Source: Lachnospiraceae bacterium (GTDB taxonomy: Bacteria > Bacillota > Clostridia > Lachnospirales > Lachnospiraceae). From it: a DNA stretch of 64,000 bases. A program made the translations under genes and the position numbers. Of this stretch, positions 27,289 through 36,883 are shown one piece after another. Under the pieces are notes generated by a model. The model saw only the letters and a list, made by a program, of their open reading frames with translations. It was not told the DNA's origin and did no database searches. Each line of letters begins with the position of its first letter. The stretch's first letter is position 1. The stretch spans positions 1 through 64,000 of the forward strand of contig CABJBM010000032.1 of assembly GCA_902363835.1 (NCBI GenBank), written 5' to 3'.

Positions 27289-28155
27289 ACTGACCCAAAG
27301 GGTGTGGTTTGTTTCGTCCAGTTTGTAAAAGACAGGATGCTCTTTTAAATGTTCATTTGGGGTATGAAGAGTAAGGTAAAGTTCATTTGACAGATTTTTA
27401 AATATCATTCCATGACCTCCGTCTTTTTTAAACAGCAGCCTGCTGTCCTGGGTCCATTTTCCTGTAATATCACCATTGTCGGAATAAGCAAGTGCTTCCG
27501 TATATCCTTCTTTTCCAAAGCTGGACCAGAGAAGAATCAAGCGGCCGCTTTTGGTCCGGTAAAGGAAAGGTCCATCCGTTACATAGTTTGTGCCAGGTCT
27601 TTTATTCTTTACAGGAACGATCCAATTGTTTGCTTCTGAAGCATGAAAAAGCAGTATGGGCTGGGATACCGCCTGTTTTAGATCCTGGCTCAGTTCTACG
27701 GCACAGATGGAACCATCCGAAATCTGGACCCATTCATGAACAAAAACCATATAGGGTTTTCCTTTTGGGCTTATATAGAACGTTCCGTCAATGCATTCCC
27801 AGTCTTTTGGCGTTATTTGTTTTTCACTGTGAGGGATGAACGGTCCTAAAGGATGATCTGCTTTCAAAATTGCAGTTCCCCCATGGGATTGACTGTCTTT
27901 AAAGGTTGCAAACATATAATAAGAACCGTTGTACTGATGGACTTCAGGAGCCCAGCAATTTAAATCGGCCCAAAAATCCTTTGGTTTATGAAATACTTCG
28001 TAAGGACCATCCCAGTTTTCTAAGTCTTTGCTGATGTAGCAGTCAAATCCGGTAGCAGATGTCCAGCATGTATCGGCTCTTGTTCCATACATATAGTATT
28101 TCTTTTCGTTGACCAGTATAAAGGGATCTCTGATATTGATTTTCTCAAGATTCAT
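27280..28155 (-). CDS. glycoside hydrolase family 43 protein
   Basis: This 291-residue protein has the five-bladed beta-propeller signs of GH43: INIRDPFILV with the base Asp10, W-APEVHQYNGSYYMFATF, WECIDGTFY with the pKa-tuning Asp, and VTDGPFLYRTKSGRLILLWS, where Asp stands in the position read as general acid Glu in many members. It would remove arabinose or xylose side groups from plant oligosaccharides inside the cell; there is no signal peptide. ATG at 28155 follows AAGGATGG; a TTG two codons earlier is less likely. It precedes the araC gene on the same strand. Confidence 0.85.
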   Translation of the reverse strand: MNLEKINIRDPFILVNEKKYYMYGTRADTCWTSATGFDCYISKDLENWDGPYEVFHKPKDFWADLNCWAPEVHQYNGSYYMFATFKDSQSHGGTAILKADHPLGPFIPHSEKQITPKDWECIDGTFYISPKGKPYMVFVHEWVQISDGSICAVELSQDLKQAVSQPILLFHASEANNWIVPVKNKRPGTNYVTDGPFLYRTKSGRLILLWSSFGKEGYTEALAYSDNGDITGKWTQDSRLLFKKDGGHGMIFKNLSNELYLTLHTPNEHLKEHPVFYKLDETNHTLWVSGT

Positions 28156-28512
28156 TTGCAAACCATCCTTTCATAAGAGCGTTTTACCCATATCTATCCA
28201 TTTGACAGAAAGAAATATTTTCCAGTTTTATTATACTGTATAAATAGTTTGATTGATAGATTGTAACCGGACTTTATAAGATTTTACCGGTATACGGGAA
28301 TGAATGTCTGTGATACATCAGATCCAGTATCTGGAATGCCCCGTAAAACAGGCAGGAGAGTGTTGGTTTTAAAAGAAAAAAATACATTTTTCCCTTGACT
28401 AACCACCTTTTGTTCTATATAATTGAAACGATGTTTAATTAAGATAGTCTCAATATGTCTCATCATATTGCCTATGATAAGCTATTGTAACAAGAGGAGG
28501 TGTCCGTAGATT
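28156..28512. promoter_or_regulatory. divergent promoter region between GH43 and rpmH
   Basis: No gene is seen in this 357-base gap. For rpmH, TTGACT (28395-28400), a 17-base spacer and TATAAT (28418-28423) make a strong sigma-A promoter on the plus strand. For the GH43 gene, minus-strand TATAAT lies at 28230-28235 with a poor -35, suggesting regulated expression. Confidence 0.65.
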
Positions 28513-28647
28513 ATGAAGATGACGTTTCAGCCAAAAAAGAGACAGAGATCCAAAGTTCATGGTTTCAGAGCCAGAATGAGCACTCCAGGCGGAAGAAAAG
28601 TTTTAGCCGCAAGAAGAGCAAAGGGAAGAGCAAAATTATCAGCTTAA
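28513..28647 (+). CDS. rpmH: 50S ribosomal protein L34
   Basis: The 44-residue product starts [18 protein letters not shown] and continues [17 protein letters not shown], the highly conserved basic L34 sequence, ending in AKLSA. It binds 23S rRNA in the large subunit. ATG at 28513 follows GAGGAGG. It is followed by rnpA, as in almost all bacteria. Confidence 0.97.
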   Translation: MKMTFQPKKRQRSKVHGFRARMSTPGGRKVLAARRAKGRAKLSA

Positions 28648-28721
28648 TGGACCAGGCCGCAAGTAATTGTGGCCTTTTCTTTTCTCAAATTCCTGGGAAA
28701 CAGGAAAAAGGAAAAAGTTTC

Positions 28722-29069
28722 ATGAAACATTTTAATTCGATTAAAAAAAACCGGGATTTTCAGGAAGTTTATCAAAGTGGAAAGTCCCTTGCAAACAAAC
28801 TTCTTGTCATGTATGTGAAAAAAACGGACAGGCCTGAAACCAGAATCGGCATATCCGTCAGCAGGAAGGTAGGAAACAGCGTTGTAAGGCATCACATAAC
28901 CAGATTAATCAGAGAAAGCTTCAGGCTTCATGAAGACATGGTTGAGACAGGGTTAGACATCGTAGTCGTTGTAAGAGCAGCGGCAAAGGAAGAAAATTAC
29001 AAAACAATCGAAAGTGCATATCTGCACTTGTGCGGACTTCATAACATTTTAAAAAAAGAATCGAAGTGA
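28722..29069 (+). CDS. rnpA: ribonuclease P protein component
   Basis: This 115-residue basic protein assists the RNase P RNA in processing tRNA 5' ends. It has the FxxxFxxG-type start ([16 protein letters not shown]) and the signature [28 protein letters not shown] (RNR motif). ATG at 28722 ([10 protein letters not shown]) follows GGAAAAAG; a longer open frame from 28500 overlaps rpmH and is not real. Confidence 0.95.
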   Translation: MKHFNSIKKNRDFQEVYQSGKSLANKLLVMYVKKTDRPETRIGISVSRKVGNSVVRHHITRLIRESFRLHEDMVETGLDIVVVVRAAAKEENYKTIESAYLHLCGLHNILKKESK

Positions 29070-29073
29070 TCTT

Positions 29074-29289
29074 ATGGTAAAAAAAATCATGATTTTATTG
29101 ATCAGAGGATATCAGAAATATCTTTCTCCTCTGAAAATAAGAACTCACTGCATTTACACGCCTACGTGTTCTCAATACGCCATTGAGGCGCTTACAAAGT
29201 ACGGCGTGTTGAAAGGTACATTTTTGGCTTGCAAAAGGATACTTCGGTGTAATCCATTTGCAAAAGGCGGTTATGATCCAGTTCCGTAA
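29074..29289 (+). CDS. yidD: membrane protein insertion efficiency factor YidD
   Basis: This 71-residue protein matches the YidD family: [36 protein letters not shown], with the CxYxPTCSxYA motif. It has an amphipathic N-terminus and helps membrane protein insertion with YidC. It begins 4 bases after the rnpA stop and precedes yidC, the usual order. Confidence 0.94.
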   Translation: MVKKIMILLIRGYQKYLSPLKIRTHCIYTPTCSQYAIEALTKYGVLKGTFLACKRILRCNPFAKGGYDPVP

Positions 29290-29308
29290 CAGATGAGGAG
29301 GTAGTTCA

Positions 29309-30592
29309 TTGGAATTCTTAGTATTGACTAAGGTAGGAGGCATCCTGGGGCCGTTTGCAACCGTTCTGGGGATAATTATGGATTGGCTGTTTAAGCTGAC
29401 CAGCACGTTTGGCATTCAGAATATTGGGTTGTGTATTATTTTATTTACTCTTGTAACAAAGCTTCTTATGTTTCCGCTGACTTTAAAGCAGCAGAAGTCA
29501 TCAAAGCTTATGAGCGTTATGCAGCCGGAAATTTCGGCAGTTCAGGCAAAGTATAAAGGAAAAACTGATCAGGAATCCATGAGAAGACAGAATGTGGAGG
29601 TTCAGGCGGTTTACGAGAAATATGGAACTTCCATGACAGGAGGCTGTGTGCAGCTTGTCATTCAGATGCCCATTCTCTTTGCCCTGTATCAGGTTATTTA
29701 TCATATTCCTGCCTATGTACAAAGCGTTAAGGCAGTATTTGAAAATGTGGTGACTGCTATAAATTCCCTTGGTGTAGATCATGTAGGGATGCTGACACAG
29801 TTTGCCACAGATAATAAAATCAATGTATCAAGAATCGGAAGTCTTACAAGCAGCAATGGGATGGTAGATTTTCTGTATCAGTTAAATCCCAGCCAGTGGA
29901 ATTCCTTACAGGAATTATTCCCTACCATTAAGGATACCATTGCTGTTAATGCAGCTCAGATTTCCCACATGAATTCTTTCCTGGGAATCAATTTGGCGTC
30001 CACGCCATCCAGCGTGTTATTTCCGCCAGGAGGCGGCTTTCATTTCAGCCTTGCGATTCTCATTCCCATTTTGGCTGGTCTCAGTCAGTGGTTCAGCACA
30101 AAGCTGATGACAGTAAATCAGCCTCAGAATACAAATGATGAAGGCAGTGCCATGGCTCAGTCCATGAAGAGCATGAATACCGTCATGCCTCTTATGTCTG
30201 TATTTTTCTGCTTTACTTTTGCATCAGGTATCGGTATTTACTGGATCGCTTCCAGCGTGTTCCAGATCATACAGCAGGTTGCTGTAAACCGTCATTTAAA
30301 CCAGATCGATATGGATGAAATGATCAAAAAGAATGTTGAAAAGGCCAATAAAAAGCGTGCAAAGAAGGGGCTTCCTCCTCAGCGCGTTTCCCAGAATGCA
30401 ACATCTAATTTAAAGAATCTTCAGGCTACCAATGAAAAAGCGGAAGCTGAGATAAATGCCAAGGCTGAGAAGACAAAAGAGCAGATAAAGGCCTCCAATG
30501 ATTATTATAACAGCGGAGCCTCAAATCCGGGAAGCATTGCATCAAAGGCGAGGATGGTTCAGAAGTACAACGAAAAGCACAACAATAAATAG
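29309..30592 (+). CDS. yidC: membrane protein insertase YidC/OxaA
   Basis: This 427-residue protein inserts membrane proteins alone or with SecYEG. The hydrophobic segments begin near residue 7 (ILGPFATVLGIIMDWLF) and the conserved region ILFTLVTKLLMFPLTLKQQKS follows. A basic tail (about 340-427: KKNVEKANKKRAKKGLPP) may contact ribosomes. There is no lipobox. TTG at 29309 follows GAGGAGG, so the start codon is rare but well supported. Confidence 0.94.
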   Translation: MEFLVLTKVGGILGPFATVLGIIMDWLFKLTSTFGIQNIGLCIILFTLVTKLLMFPLTLKQQKSSKLMSVMQPEISAVQAKYKGKTDQESMRRQNVEVQAVYEKYGTSMTGGCVQLVIQMPILFALYQVIYHIPAYVQSVKAVFENVVTAINSLGVDHVGMLTQFATDNKINVSRIGSLTSSNGMVDFLYQLNPSQWNSLQELFPTIKDTIAVNAAQISHMNSFLGINLASTPSSVLFPPGGGFHFSLAILIPILAGLSQWFSTKLMTVNQPQNTNDEGSAMAQSMKSMNTVMPLMSVFFCFTFASGIGIYWIASSVFQIIQQVAVNRHLNQIDMDEMIKKNVEKANKKRAKKGLPPQRVSQNATSNLKNLQATNEKAEAEINAKAEKTKEQIKASNDYYNSGASNPGSIASKARMVQKYNEKHNNK

Positions 30593-30604
30593 GAGGGGTG
30601 ACCT

Positions 30605-31270
30605 ATGGATATGATTACAGTTTCAGCAAAAACCGTTGATGAAGCGATTACAAAGGCGTTAATCCAACTAGGAACAACCAGCGATAAGCTGGAGTATGAA
30701 ATTGTTGATAAGGGCAGTAATGGTATTCTGGGAATTATCGGTTCAAAACCGGCTGTCATCCGTGCAAAGAAGAAAGAAACCATGGAAGATAAGGCTATGA
30801 CTTTTCTTTCCGATGTGTTCGGTGCTATGGATTTAGGTGTTAAAATGGAAGCTTCTTATAATGAAAAAGAAAAAGAGCTTTCCATTAACATGTCAGGAGA
30901 TGACATGGGAATTTTGATTGGTAAAAGAGGACAGACCCTGGATTCTTTGCAGTACCTGGTCAGCCTTGTTATAAATAAGGAAAATGAGGATTATATTAGA
31001 GTAAAGCTTGATACGGAAAATTACAGGGAACGGAGAAAAGAAACTCTGGAAACCCTTGCAAAAAACATTGCTTACAAGGTAAAGCGGACAAGACGTTCCG
31101 TTTCTCTGGAACCCATGAATCCTTATGAAAGAAGAATCATCCACTCCGCACTTCAGAACGACAAGTTTGTAGTTACGAGAAGTGATGGAGAGGAACCATT
31201 CAGACATGTTGTAATTTCCTTAAAAAAGGATTATTCCAAAAAAGAACGGAATCAGGAAAAATATAAATAG
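30605..31270 (+). CDS. jag: Jag/KhpB RNA-binding protein
   Basis: This 221-residue protein has an N-terminal Jag domain (1-55: MDMITVSAKTVDEAITKAL), a KH domain with the GXXG loop GKRG, and a C-terminal R3H domain (NPYERRIIHSALQ). It binds RNA and is linked to control of cell wall synthesis and elongation in Firmicutes. It follows yidC by 12 bases. ATG at 30605 follows TAGGAGGGG. Confidence 0.92.
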   Translation: MDMITVSAKTVDEAITKALIQLGTTSDKLEYEIVDKGSNGILGIIGSKPAVIRAKKKETMEDKAMTFLSDVFGAMDLGVKMEASYNEKEKELSINMSGDDMGILIGKRGQTLDSLQYLVSLVINKENEDYIRVKLDTENYRERRKETLETLAKNIAYKVKRTRRSVSLEPMNPYERRIIHSALQNDKFVVTRSDGEEPFRHVVISLKKDYSKKERNQEKYK

Positions 31271-31444
31271 ACAAACAACAATGAGGGGTTGGGGCTGTCG
31301 GAAGGCACCTCACCCCTTTTCCCACGCAGGCAGTTATTTCGGTGAAGGAATTTATATGCCCATTAAAAAAAGGCAGAGGTAATCTTGAATTTGTGAATCA
31401 ACCGGATATGAAGCATATCCCCAGGATTCATTAGGAGACAAACT

Positions 31445-32818
31445 ATGAAAATGAATACAATAGCGGCCATCGCCACAGCCATGTCCAGTTCCGGTATTGG
31501 AATTGTAAGGATCAGCGGCGAAGAGTCATTTCAGATTATAGATAAGATTTTTAAAGGAAAAGGGGAGAAAATCCTTTCCAAAGAGCCGTCACATACCATT
31601 CATTATGGTTATATTTGTGACGGGGATGAAGTTATTGATGAGGTTCTGGTCCTGATCATGAGGGGACCGAAAAGCTATACGGCGGAAGATACGGTTGAAA
31701 TCGATTGTCACGGAGGAATCCTTGTGACCAAAAGGATTCTGGAAACGGTGTTAAAATACGGGGCCAGGCCTGCGGAGCCTGGAGAATTTACCAAGAGGGC
31801 ATTTTTAAACGGCAGGGTGGATTTATCTCAGGCTGAGGCTGTCATTGATGTCATTCATGCGAAAAATAATTATGCTTTAAAATCCTCTGTCAGCCAGTTG
31901 GAGGGAGCTGTTTCCAGGAAAATAAGGGATATGAGGGAAAAAGTCATTTACCATATCGCTTTTATTGAATCAGCTCTTGATGATCCGGAGCACATTTCCT
32001 TAGATGGGTATCAGGAGTTTCTTTTGCAGACATTGGAGCCTTTAAAGGAGGAACTGAATCTTCTTATTAAGTCTTCAGATAATGGAAGAGTTCTTTCAGA
32101 AGGAATTGAAACTGTTATTTTAGGAAAACCCAATGCCGGAAAATCTTCCCTTCTAAATGTTTTAGTGGGAGAGGAACGGGCAATTGTAACGGATATTGCA
32201 GGAACTACCAGAGATACCTTAAAGGAACAGATCAGGCTGGAGGATTTGAGCCTTAATATCATTGATACGGCAGGAATTCGGAATACAGAGGATGTGGTTG
32301 AAAAAATCGGGGTTGAAAAGGCAAGAAACGCAGCACAGGAAGCGGATCTGATCATCTACGTGGTGGATGGGTCCTGTCCTCTTGATGAGAATGATGAGGA
32401 AATCTTAAGGTTCATTGAAAACAGGAAGGCAGTTGTTCTTTTAAATAAGACGGATCTCACTCCTGTTGTGACTGAGGATATGATAAAGATGAGAACAGAA
32501 CATCAGGTGATCCCCATTTCCGCAAAGGAACGGCTTGGGATCGGGGACCTGGAAAATGAAATAAAAACCATGTTTTATCATGGTGAGATTGATTTTAATG
32601 ACCAGGTTTATATCACCAATGTAAGGCATAAGAATGCCCTTATGGAGGCTCTTAAGAGCCTTTCCATGGTGGAACAGAGCGTAAAAGAGGGAATGCCTGA
32701 AGATTTTTATTCCATTGATTTAATGGATGCTTATGAGCAGTTAGGGACCATCCTGGGAGAATCGGTGGAGGATGATCTGGTGAATGAAATATTTAGTAAG
32801 TTTTGTATGGGTAAGTAG
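31445..32818 (+). CDS. mnmE: tRNA modification GTPase MnmE
   Basis: This 457-residue protein, with MnmG, makes cmnm5U34 in tRNA. It has the N-terminal folate-binding domain (1-118), the helical domain, and the G domain with GKPNAGKSS (G1), DTAGIR (G3) and NKTD (G4). The C-terminal Cys lies in FCMGK. ATG at 31445 follows TAGGAGA. A short hairpin (GGATATG-AAG-CATATCC, 31404-31420) precedes the ribosome-binding site. Confidence 0.96.
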   Translation: MKMNTIAAIATAMSSSGIGIVRISGEESFQIIDKIFKGKGEKILSKEPSHTIHYGYICDGDEVIDEVLVLIMRGPKSYTAEDTVEIDCHGGILVTKRILETVLKYGARPAEPGEFTKRAFLNGRVDLSQAEAVIDVIHAKNNYALKSSVSQLEGAVSRKIRDMREKVIYHIAFIESALDDPEHISLDGYQEFLLQTLEPLKEELNLLIKSSDNGRVLSEGIETVILGKPNAGKSSLLNVLVGEERAIVTDIAGTTRDTLKEQIRLEDLSLNIIDTAGIRNTEDVVEKIGVEKARNAAQEADLIIYVVDGSCPLDENDEEILRFIENRKAVVLLNKTDLTPVVTEDMIKMRTEHQVIPISAKERLGIGDLENEIKTMFYHGEIDFNDQVYITNVRHKNALMEALKSLSMVEQSVKEGMPEDFYSIDLMDAYEQLGTILGESVEDDLVNEIFSKFCMGK

Positions 32819-32928
32819 GAAATTTTGGTGAGGAATGCCTTAGTAAGGTATATTAGATGTACAAAAGTATTGAAAGTGAATGTTCTCTATCTGGGGAACA
32901 TGGGTGATAGACAGGAGAGGAGAACGAA

Positions 32929-34830
32929 ATGCAGCATTTAGAAGAGTCTTATGATGTTGTCATAGTCGGTGCAGGCCATGCCGGCTGTGAGGCGGCTCTG
33001 GCTTGTGCAAGGCTGGGGCTTGAGACCATTATGTTTACCGTCAGCGTGGACAGCATTGCGCTGATGCCCTGTAACCCCAATATCGGCGGAAGTTCCAAGG
33101 GCCATTTGGTAAGGGAGCTGGATGCCTTAGGCGGGGAAATGGGAAAAAATATTGATAAAACCTTTATTCAGTCCAAAATGCTGAATCAGTCAAAGGGACC
33201 GGCCGTCCATTCTTTAAGGGCTCAGGCGGATAAACAGGAATATTCCAGAGCCATGAGAATGACCCTGGAAAATACGGAGCATCTGACCATTAGACAGGCG
33301 GAGGTTTCTGAAATCATTACAGAGGATGGAATCCTAACAGGAGTGAAGACCATTTCAGGGGCAATCTACCGCTGTAAGGCGGCAGTATTGGCTACGGGAA
33401 CCTATTTAAAAGCAAGGTGCATCTATGGAGATGTAAGCGAGTTTACAGGGCCTAACGGTCTTAAGGCAGCCAATCATCTGACGGATTCCCTTAAGGAGCA
33501 TGGAATCGAAATGCTGCGTTTTAAAACGGGAACACCTGCCAGGGTGGATAAGAGAAGCATTGATTTTTCCAGGATGGAAGAGCAGTTTGGAGATGAAAGG
33601 GTGGTTCCCTTTTCTTTTTCCACAGACAGGGAAGCCCTGCAAAAGGACCAGGTTTCCTGCTGGCTTACGTACACCAATGAAAATACCCATCAGATCATTC
33701 GGGAAAATATAGACCGTTCTCCCTTATATTCAGGGGCTATTGAAGGCACCGGGCCAAGATACTGCCCATCCATTGAGGATAAGGTGGTGAAATTTCCGGA
33801 CAAGGACCGTCATCAGGTTTTTGTGGAGCCGGAGGGTCTTTTTACCAATGAGATGTATTTAGCCGGTATGTCAAGCTCCTTGCCTGAGGATGTTCAGTAT
33901 GCCATGTACCGGACGGTTCCCGGCTTGGAAAAGGTAAAAATCGTCAGAAATGCATATGCCATTGAATACGACTGCATTAATTCCAGGCAGCTTAAATCAA
34001 CTCTGGAAACCTTGTCCATCAGCGGATTGTTCTGCGGAGGACAGTTTAATGGAAGCTCCGGATATGAGGAGGCTGCTGTACAGGGTTTTATGGCCGGTGT
34101 AAATGCTGCCATGAAAATACTGGGAAGAGAGCAGGTGGTGCTGGACCGTTCTCAGGCGTATATCGGCGTTCTCATTGATGATCTTGTTACAAAAGAGAAC
34201 CATGAGCCGTACCGCATGATGACTTCAAGAGCGGAATACAGGCTTTTGCTGCGCCAGGACAATGCGGATATCCGTTTGATGAAAATCGGCCATGACATTG
34301 GATTAATCAGTGATGAACAGTATGAAAAGCTGGTTGAAAAAGAACGGTTGATTGAGGAAGAAATCAAACGCCTGGAAACAACCAATATAGGGGCATCCAG
34401 AGAAGTCCAGGAGTTTTTAGAGGAAAACGGAAGCACTCCTTTAAAAACCGGTACGACTATGGCGGAGCTGGTAAGAAGACCAGAGCTTGAATATGTTATG
34501 TTAACTAAAATAGATAAAAACCGGCCTGTTCTTTCAGAAGATGTCATAGAACAGGTTAATATCAACATTAAATATGAGGGATATATCCGGAGGCAGAGAC
34601 AGCAGGTCAGCCAGTACAAAAAGCTGGAAAATAAAAAGCTGGATGTGAAATTTGATTATTCCACGGTAAAGGGTCTTAGAAGAGAGGCCATCCAGAAGCT
34701 GAATTTGTATAAGCCAATGTCCATTGGACAGGCATCCAGAATTTCCGGCGTATCACCGGCAGATATATCTGTTTTACTTGTTTTTCTGGAGCAGCTTCGA
34801 TATCAGAGGAGCCTGGAAAAGAAAGAATGA
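32929..34830 (+). CDS. mnmG: tRNA uridine-5-carboxymethylaminomethyl modification enzyme MnmG
   Basis: This 633-residue FAD enzyme partners MnmE. FAD-binding [16 protein letters not shown] lies at 10-25, and [21 protein letters not shown] is the family signature. [21 protein letters not shown] in the second half is also typical. ATG at 32929 follows GGAGAGGAG. Length is normal (about 630). Confidence 0.97.
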   Translation: MQHLEESYDVVIVGAGHAGCEAALACARLGLETIMFTVSVDSIALMPCNPNIGGSSKGHLVRELDALGGEMGKNIDKTFIQSKMLNQSKGPAVHSLRAQADKQEYSRAMRMTLENTEHLTIRQAEVSEIITEDGILTGVKTISGAIYRCKAAVLATGTYLKARCIYGDVSEFTGPNGLKAANHLTDSLKEHGIEMLRFKTGTPARVDKRSIDFSRMEEQFGDERVVPFSFSTDREALQKDQVSCWLTYTNENTHQIIRENIDRSPLYSGAIEGTGPRYCPSIEDKVVKFPDKDRHQVFVEPEGLFTNEMYLAGMSSSLPEDVQYAMYRTVPGLEKVKIVRNAYAIEYDCINSRQLKSTLETLSISGLFCGGQFNGSSGYEEAAVQGFMAGVNAAMKILGREQVVLDRSQAYIGVLIDDLVTKENHEPYRMMTSRAEYRLLLRQDNADIRLMKIGHDIGLISDEQYEKLVEKERLIEEEIKRLETTNIGASREVQEFLEENGSTPLKTGTTMAELVRRPELEYVMLTKIDKNRPVLSEDVIEQVNINIKYEGYIRRQRQQVSQYKKLENKKLDVKFDYSTVKGLRREAIQKLNLYKPMSIGQASRISGVSPADISVLLVFLEQLRYQRSLEKKE

Positions 34831-34840
34831 GGAATTTTAT

Positions 34841-35572
34841 ATGACAGGAGCATTTGAAGAAAATCTCCGGAAGGAATTGAATTTATTGTCTATTGAATTA
34901 GAAGAAAATCAAATAAAGCAATTTTATGATTATTTTCAATTATTAGTAGAATGGAATAAATTCATGAATTTAACCACGATTACAGAAATGGATGAAGTGA
35001 TCACAAAACATTTTGTGGATAGTTTGTCCTTAGTAAAAGCGGTGGAGGAGATTGGTACAAAGGATCATAAAATCATTGATGTAGGAACCGGAGCGGGATT
35101 TCCTGGAATACCTTTAAAGATTGTATTTCCCGATTTAAGGATAACATTAATGGATTCCTTAAATAAAAGGGTAAATTTTTTAAATGAAGTAATCAGCCGT
35201 TTAGGACTTGAAAAGATAGAAGCCATCCATGGGAGAGCGGAAGATCTGGGGAGAGATCCTGTTCATCGGGAACAGTATGATTTTTGTGTTTCCAGGGCGG
35301 TTGCAAACCTCAGTACATTATCGGAATATTGTATGCCCTTTGTAAAGATAGGAGGATATTTTATTCCATATAAGTCCGGAAAGATAGAAGAGGAATTAGG
35401 AGCAGCAAAGCATGCTATCTTTTTATTAGGAGGAAATGTGAAAGAGGTGAAAACTTTTTTACTTCCAGGAACAGACGTGGAGAGGTCTTTGGTAAAAATA
35501 GCCAAGAATAATGGTATTTCTAAGAAATATCCAAGAAAAGCTGGTTTGCCATCAAAAGAACCTTTAAAATAA
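34841..35572 (+). CDS. rsmG: 16S rRNA (guanine527-N7)-methyltransferase RsmG
   Basis: This 243-residue methyltransferase has the SAM-binding motif DVGTGAGFPGIPLKI and the AVANLSTLSEYCMPF segment of the family, ending with KYPRKAGLPSKEPL. ATG at 34841 follows GAGGAATTT; the longer open frame overlaps mnmG. A parS site begins 3 bases after the stop. Confidence 0.95.
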   Translation: MTGAFEENLRKELNLLSIELEENQIKQFYDYFQLLVEWNKFMNLTTITEMDEVITKHFVDSLSLVKAVEEIGTKDHKIIDVGTGAGFPGIPLKIVFPDLRITLMDSLNKRVNFLNEVISRLGLEKIEAIHGRAEDLGRDPVHREQYDFCVSRAVANLSTLSEYCMPFVKIGGYFIPYKSGKIEEELGAAKHAIFLLGGNVKEVKTFLLPGTDVERSLVKIAKNNGISKKYPRKAGLPSKEPLK

Positions 35573-35574
35573 AA

Positions 35575-35590
35575 TGTTTCACGTGAAACA
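35575..35590. promoter_or_regulatory. parS site 1
   Basis: TGTTTCACGTGAAACA is the perfect 16-bp parS palindrome bound by ParB/Spo0J. It lies 3 bases after the rsmG stop codon. Confidence 0.96.
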
Positions 35591-35625
35591 TCCTTGAACT
35601 GTTATATCTGCAGTCATTTGCGGGA

Positions 35626-35641
35626 TGTTTCACGTGAAACA
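35626..35641. promoter_or_regulatory. parS site 2
   Basis: A second perfect TGTTTCACGTGAAACA lies 51 bases from the first, in a gap downstream of rsmG and the alpha/beta hydrolase gene. The pair, with flanking matching bases (ATCC/GGAT), is itself symmetric. Confidence 0.96.
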
Positions 35642-35669
35642 TTATTTTTTTATTTTCTTATATGATTAG

Positions 35670-36620
35670 TTAAACAAAGAACATTTGAATGGCACGATAC
35701 AGTTCAGAAGGATTTTCCAATTGAGGAAGATATTTGGAATTATTGATCAAGGAATTTTCTATGGCCGGGTTGTATATCTGATATTCCCGTATTCTTTCAC
35801 TGATATTTTCTATCTCACATCCCCCAATAATATAAATGCTGTTATTTATTTTCTTAAGAGAATTTACAATGTTGCATTTGGTATAATTGCATTTCACACT
35901 GGCGTATAAGGATTTGGGTGAGTCTCCTAAGTTGGCTGATTCATAGTAAGCATCCACCAGGGCAGTTTTCACGGAATATGGATTACAGAAATAGTTGGTA
36001 GCAAACTCTTCCATTATTGCTTGTTTGCTGGTAGCAATATGATAGAGCAGAGTCCCTAATATCGGCAAGTCTAAAATAAACTTATACACTTTTCCATGTT
36101 TATTAGGTATTTGGCTGCATGATAACAAGGTATCCGGATTGATCAGCATGATCTGGTCAAATAATTCCGGCGACTGATTACAGGCCATAACAGCAAGGGA
36201 TGATGAAGAACCGGATGCAATCACATTGGTACGGTGTCCGATTTCTGATTTAATAAAGTCTGATATCATTTGAACATAGAAATAATTGGTATAGGTCAGA
36301 TCCGGCTTTTCAGACCGTCCGCAACCCAGGAGATCCACAGTATACACCGTATAGTGTTCTTTTAAATAGTTTATCATTTGATTCCATTCGTATCCGCTGG
36401 AACATGCAGTCAAATCATGAATAAGTAAAAGCGGTTTTCCGCTTCCTGTTTTTGTATAATGAATATTGCCAAACCGCCATTTATAACATAGGGATTTGGA
36501 ATCTGATAATATGTTTTTGGAGGTGGCGGAATATTTAATGCATTTATTAATGACAGCAGTAGTGGCTGCTGTACTGGCTGATAAAATAAGTAAGGTCAAT
36601 AATTTGTTCTTTGTTTTCAT
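35670..36620 (-). CDS. alpha/beta-fold hydrolase-like protein, catalytic His replaced by Tyr
   Basis: This 316-residue protein has an N-terminal hydrophobic segment (about 7-25) that may be a membrane anchor or signal, then an alpha/beta-hydrolase core: LLLIHDLTACSSGYEW, YTVDLLGCGRSEKP, and ASGSSSSLAV in the nucleophile elbow. Near the C-terminus, where family members have a catalytic His in a GHLPQLE-like motif, it reads NSKYLPQLENP, with TAT for the His codon. If the alignment is right the triad is incomplete. ATG at 36620 follows AGGAGG. It runs opposite to its neighbours, between two groups of parS sites. Function unknown. Confidence 0.75.
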   Translation of the reverse strand: MKTKNKLLTLLILSASTAATTAVINKCIKYSATSKNILSDSKSLCYKWRFGNIHYTKTGSGKPLLLIHDLTACSSGYEWNQMINYLKEHYTVYTVDLLGCGRSEKPDLTYTNYFYVQMISDFIKSEIGHRTNVIASGSSSSLAVMACNQSPELFDQIMLINPDTLLSCSQIPNKHGKVYKFILDLPILGTLLYHIATSKQAIMEEFATNYFCNPYSVKTALVDAYYESANLGDSPKSLYASVKCNYTKCNIVNSLKKINNSIYIIGGCEIENISERIREYQIYNPAIENSLINNSKYLPQLENPSELYRAIQMFFV

Positions 36621-36754
36621 ATTTTACCTCCTGAAATAGGTTGATCTTCTTCCTATTATAATATAATCAATATGGACTTACAACGCCTAACATATTAATT
36701 TATTCTTAAAACTTGGCCATTATGTTCCAAGAGCCTGAACAGTAATTGGCAAAA

Positions 36755-36770
36755 TGTTTCACGTGAAACA
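36755..36770. promoter_or_regulatory. parS site 3
   Basis: A third perfect TGTTTCACGTGAAACA lies upstream of parA, in the gap after the divergent hydrolase gene. Binding of ParB here could also repress parAB. Confidence 0.95.
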
Positions 36771-36883
36771 TTTTTTGTAATTTATAGATTTTTTTTGCAG
36801 GAAACCATAGGAAAAAAAAATAAAGTATGCTATACTCTATTTTGAACTGCAATTTCCGGATGTAGTAACAGGAGAAAACTAAA

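Noticed and set aside
28500..28721. Extension of rnpA upstream to 28500
   Set aside because: It overlaps all of rpmH in another frame and the protein part has no RnpA similarity; rnpA starts at 28722.
31280..31325. G-rich/C-rich stretch after jag as a terminator
   Set aside because: GGGG and CCCC blocks could pair weakly, but the stem is broken and the T-run is short; transcription may well continue into mnmE.
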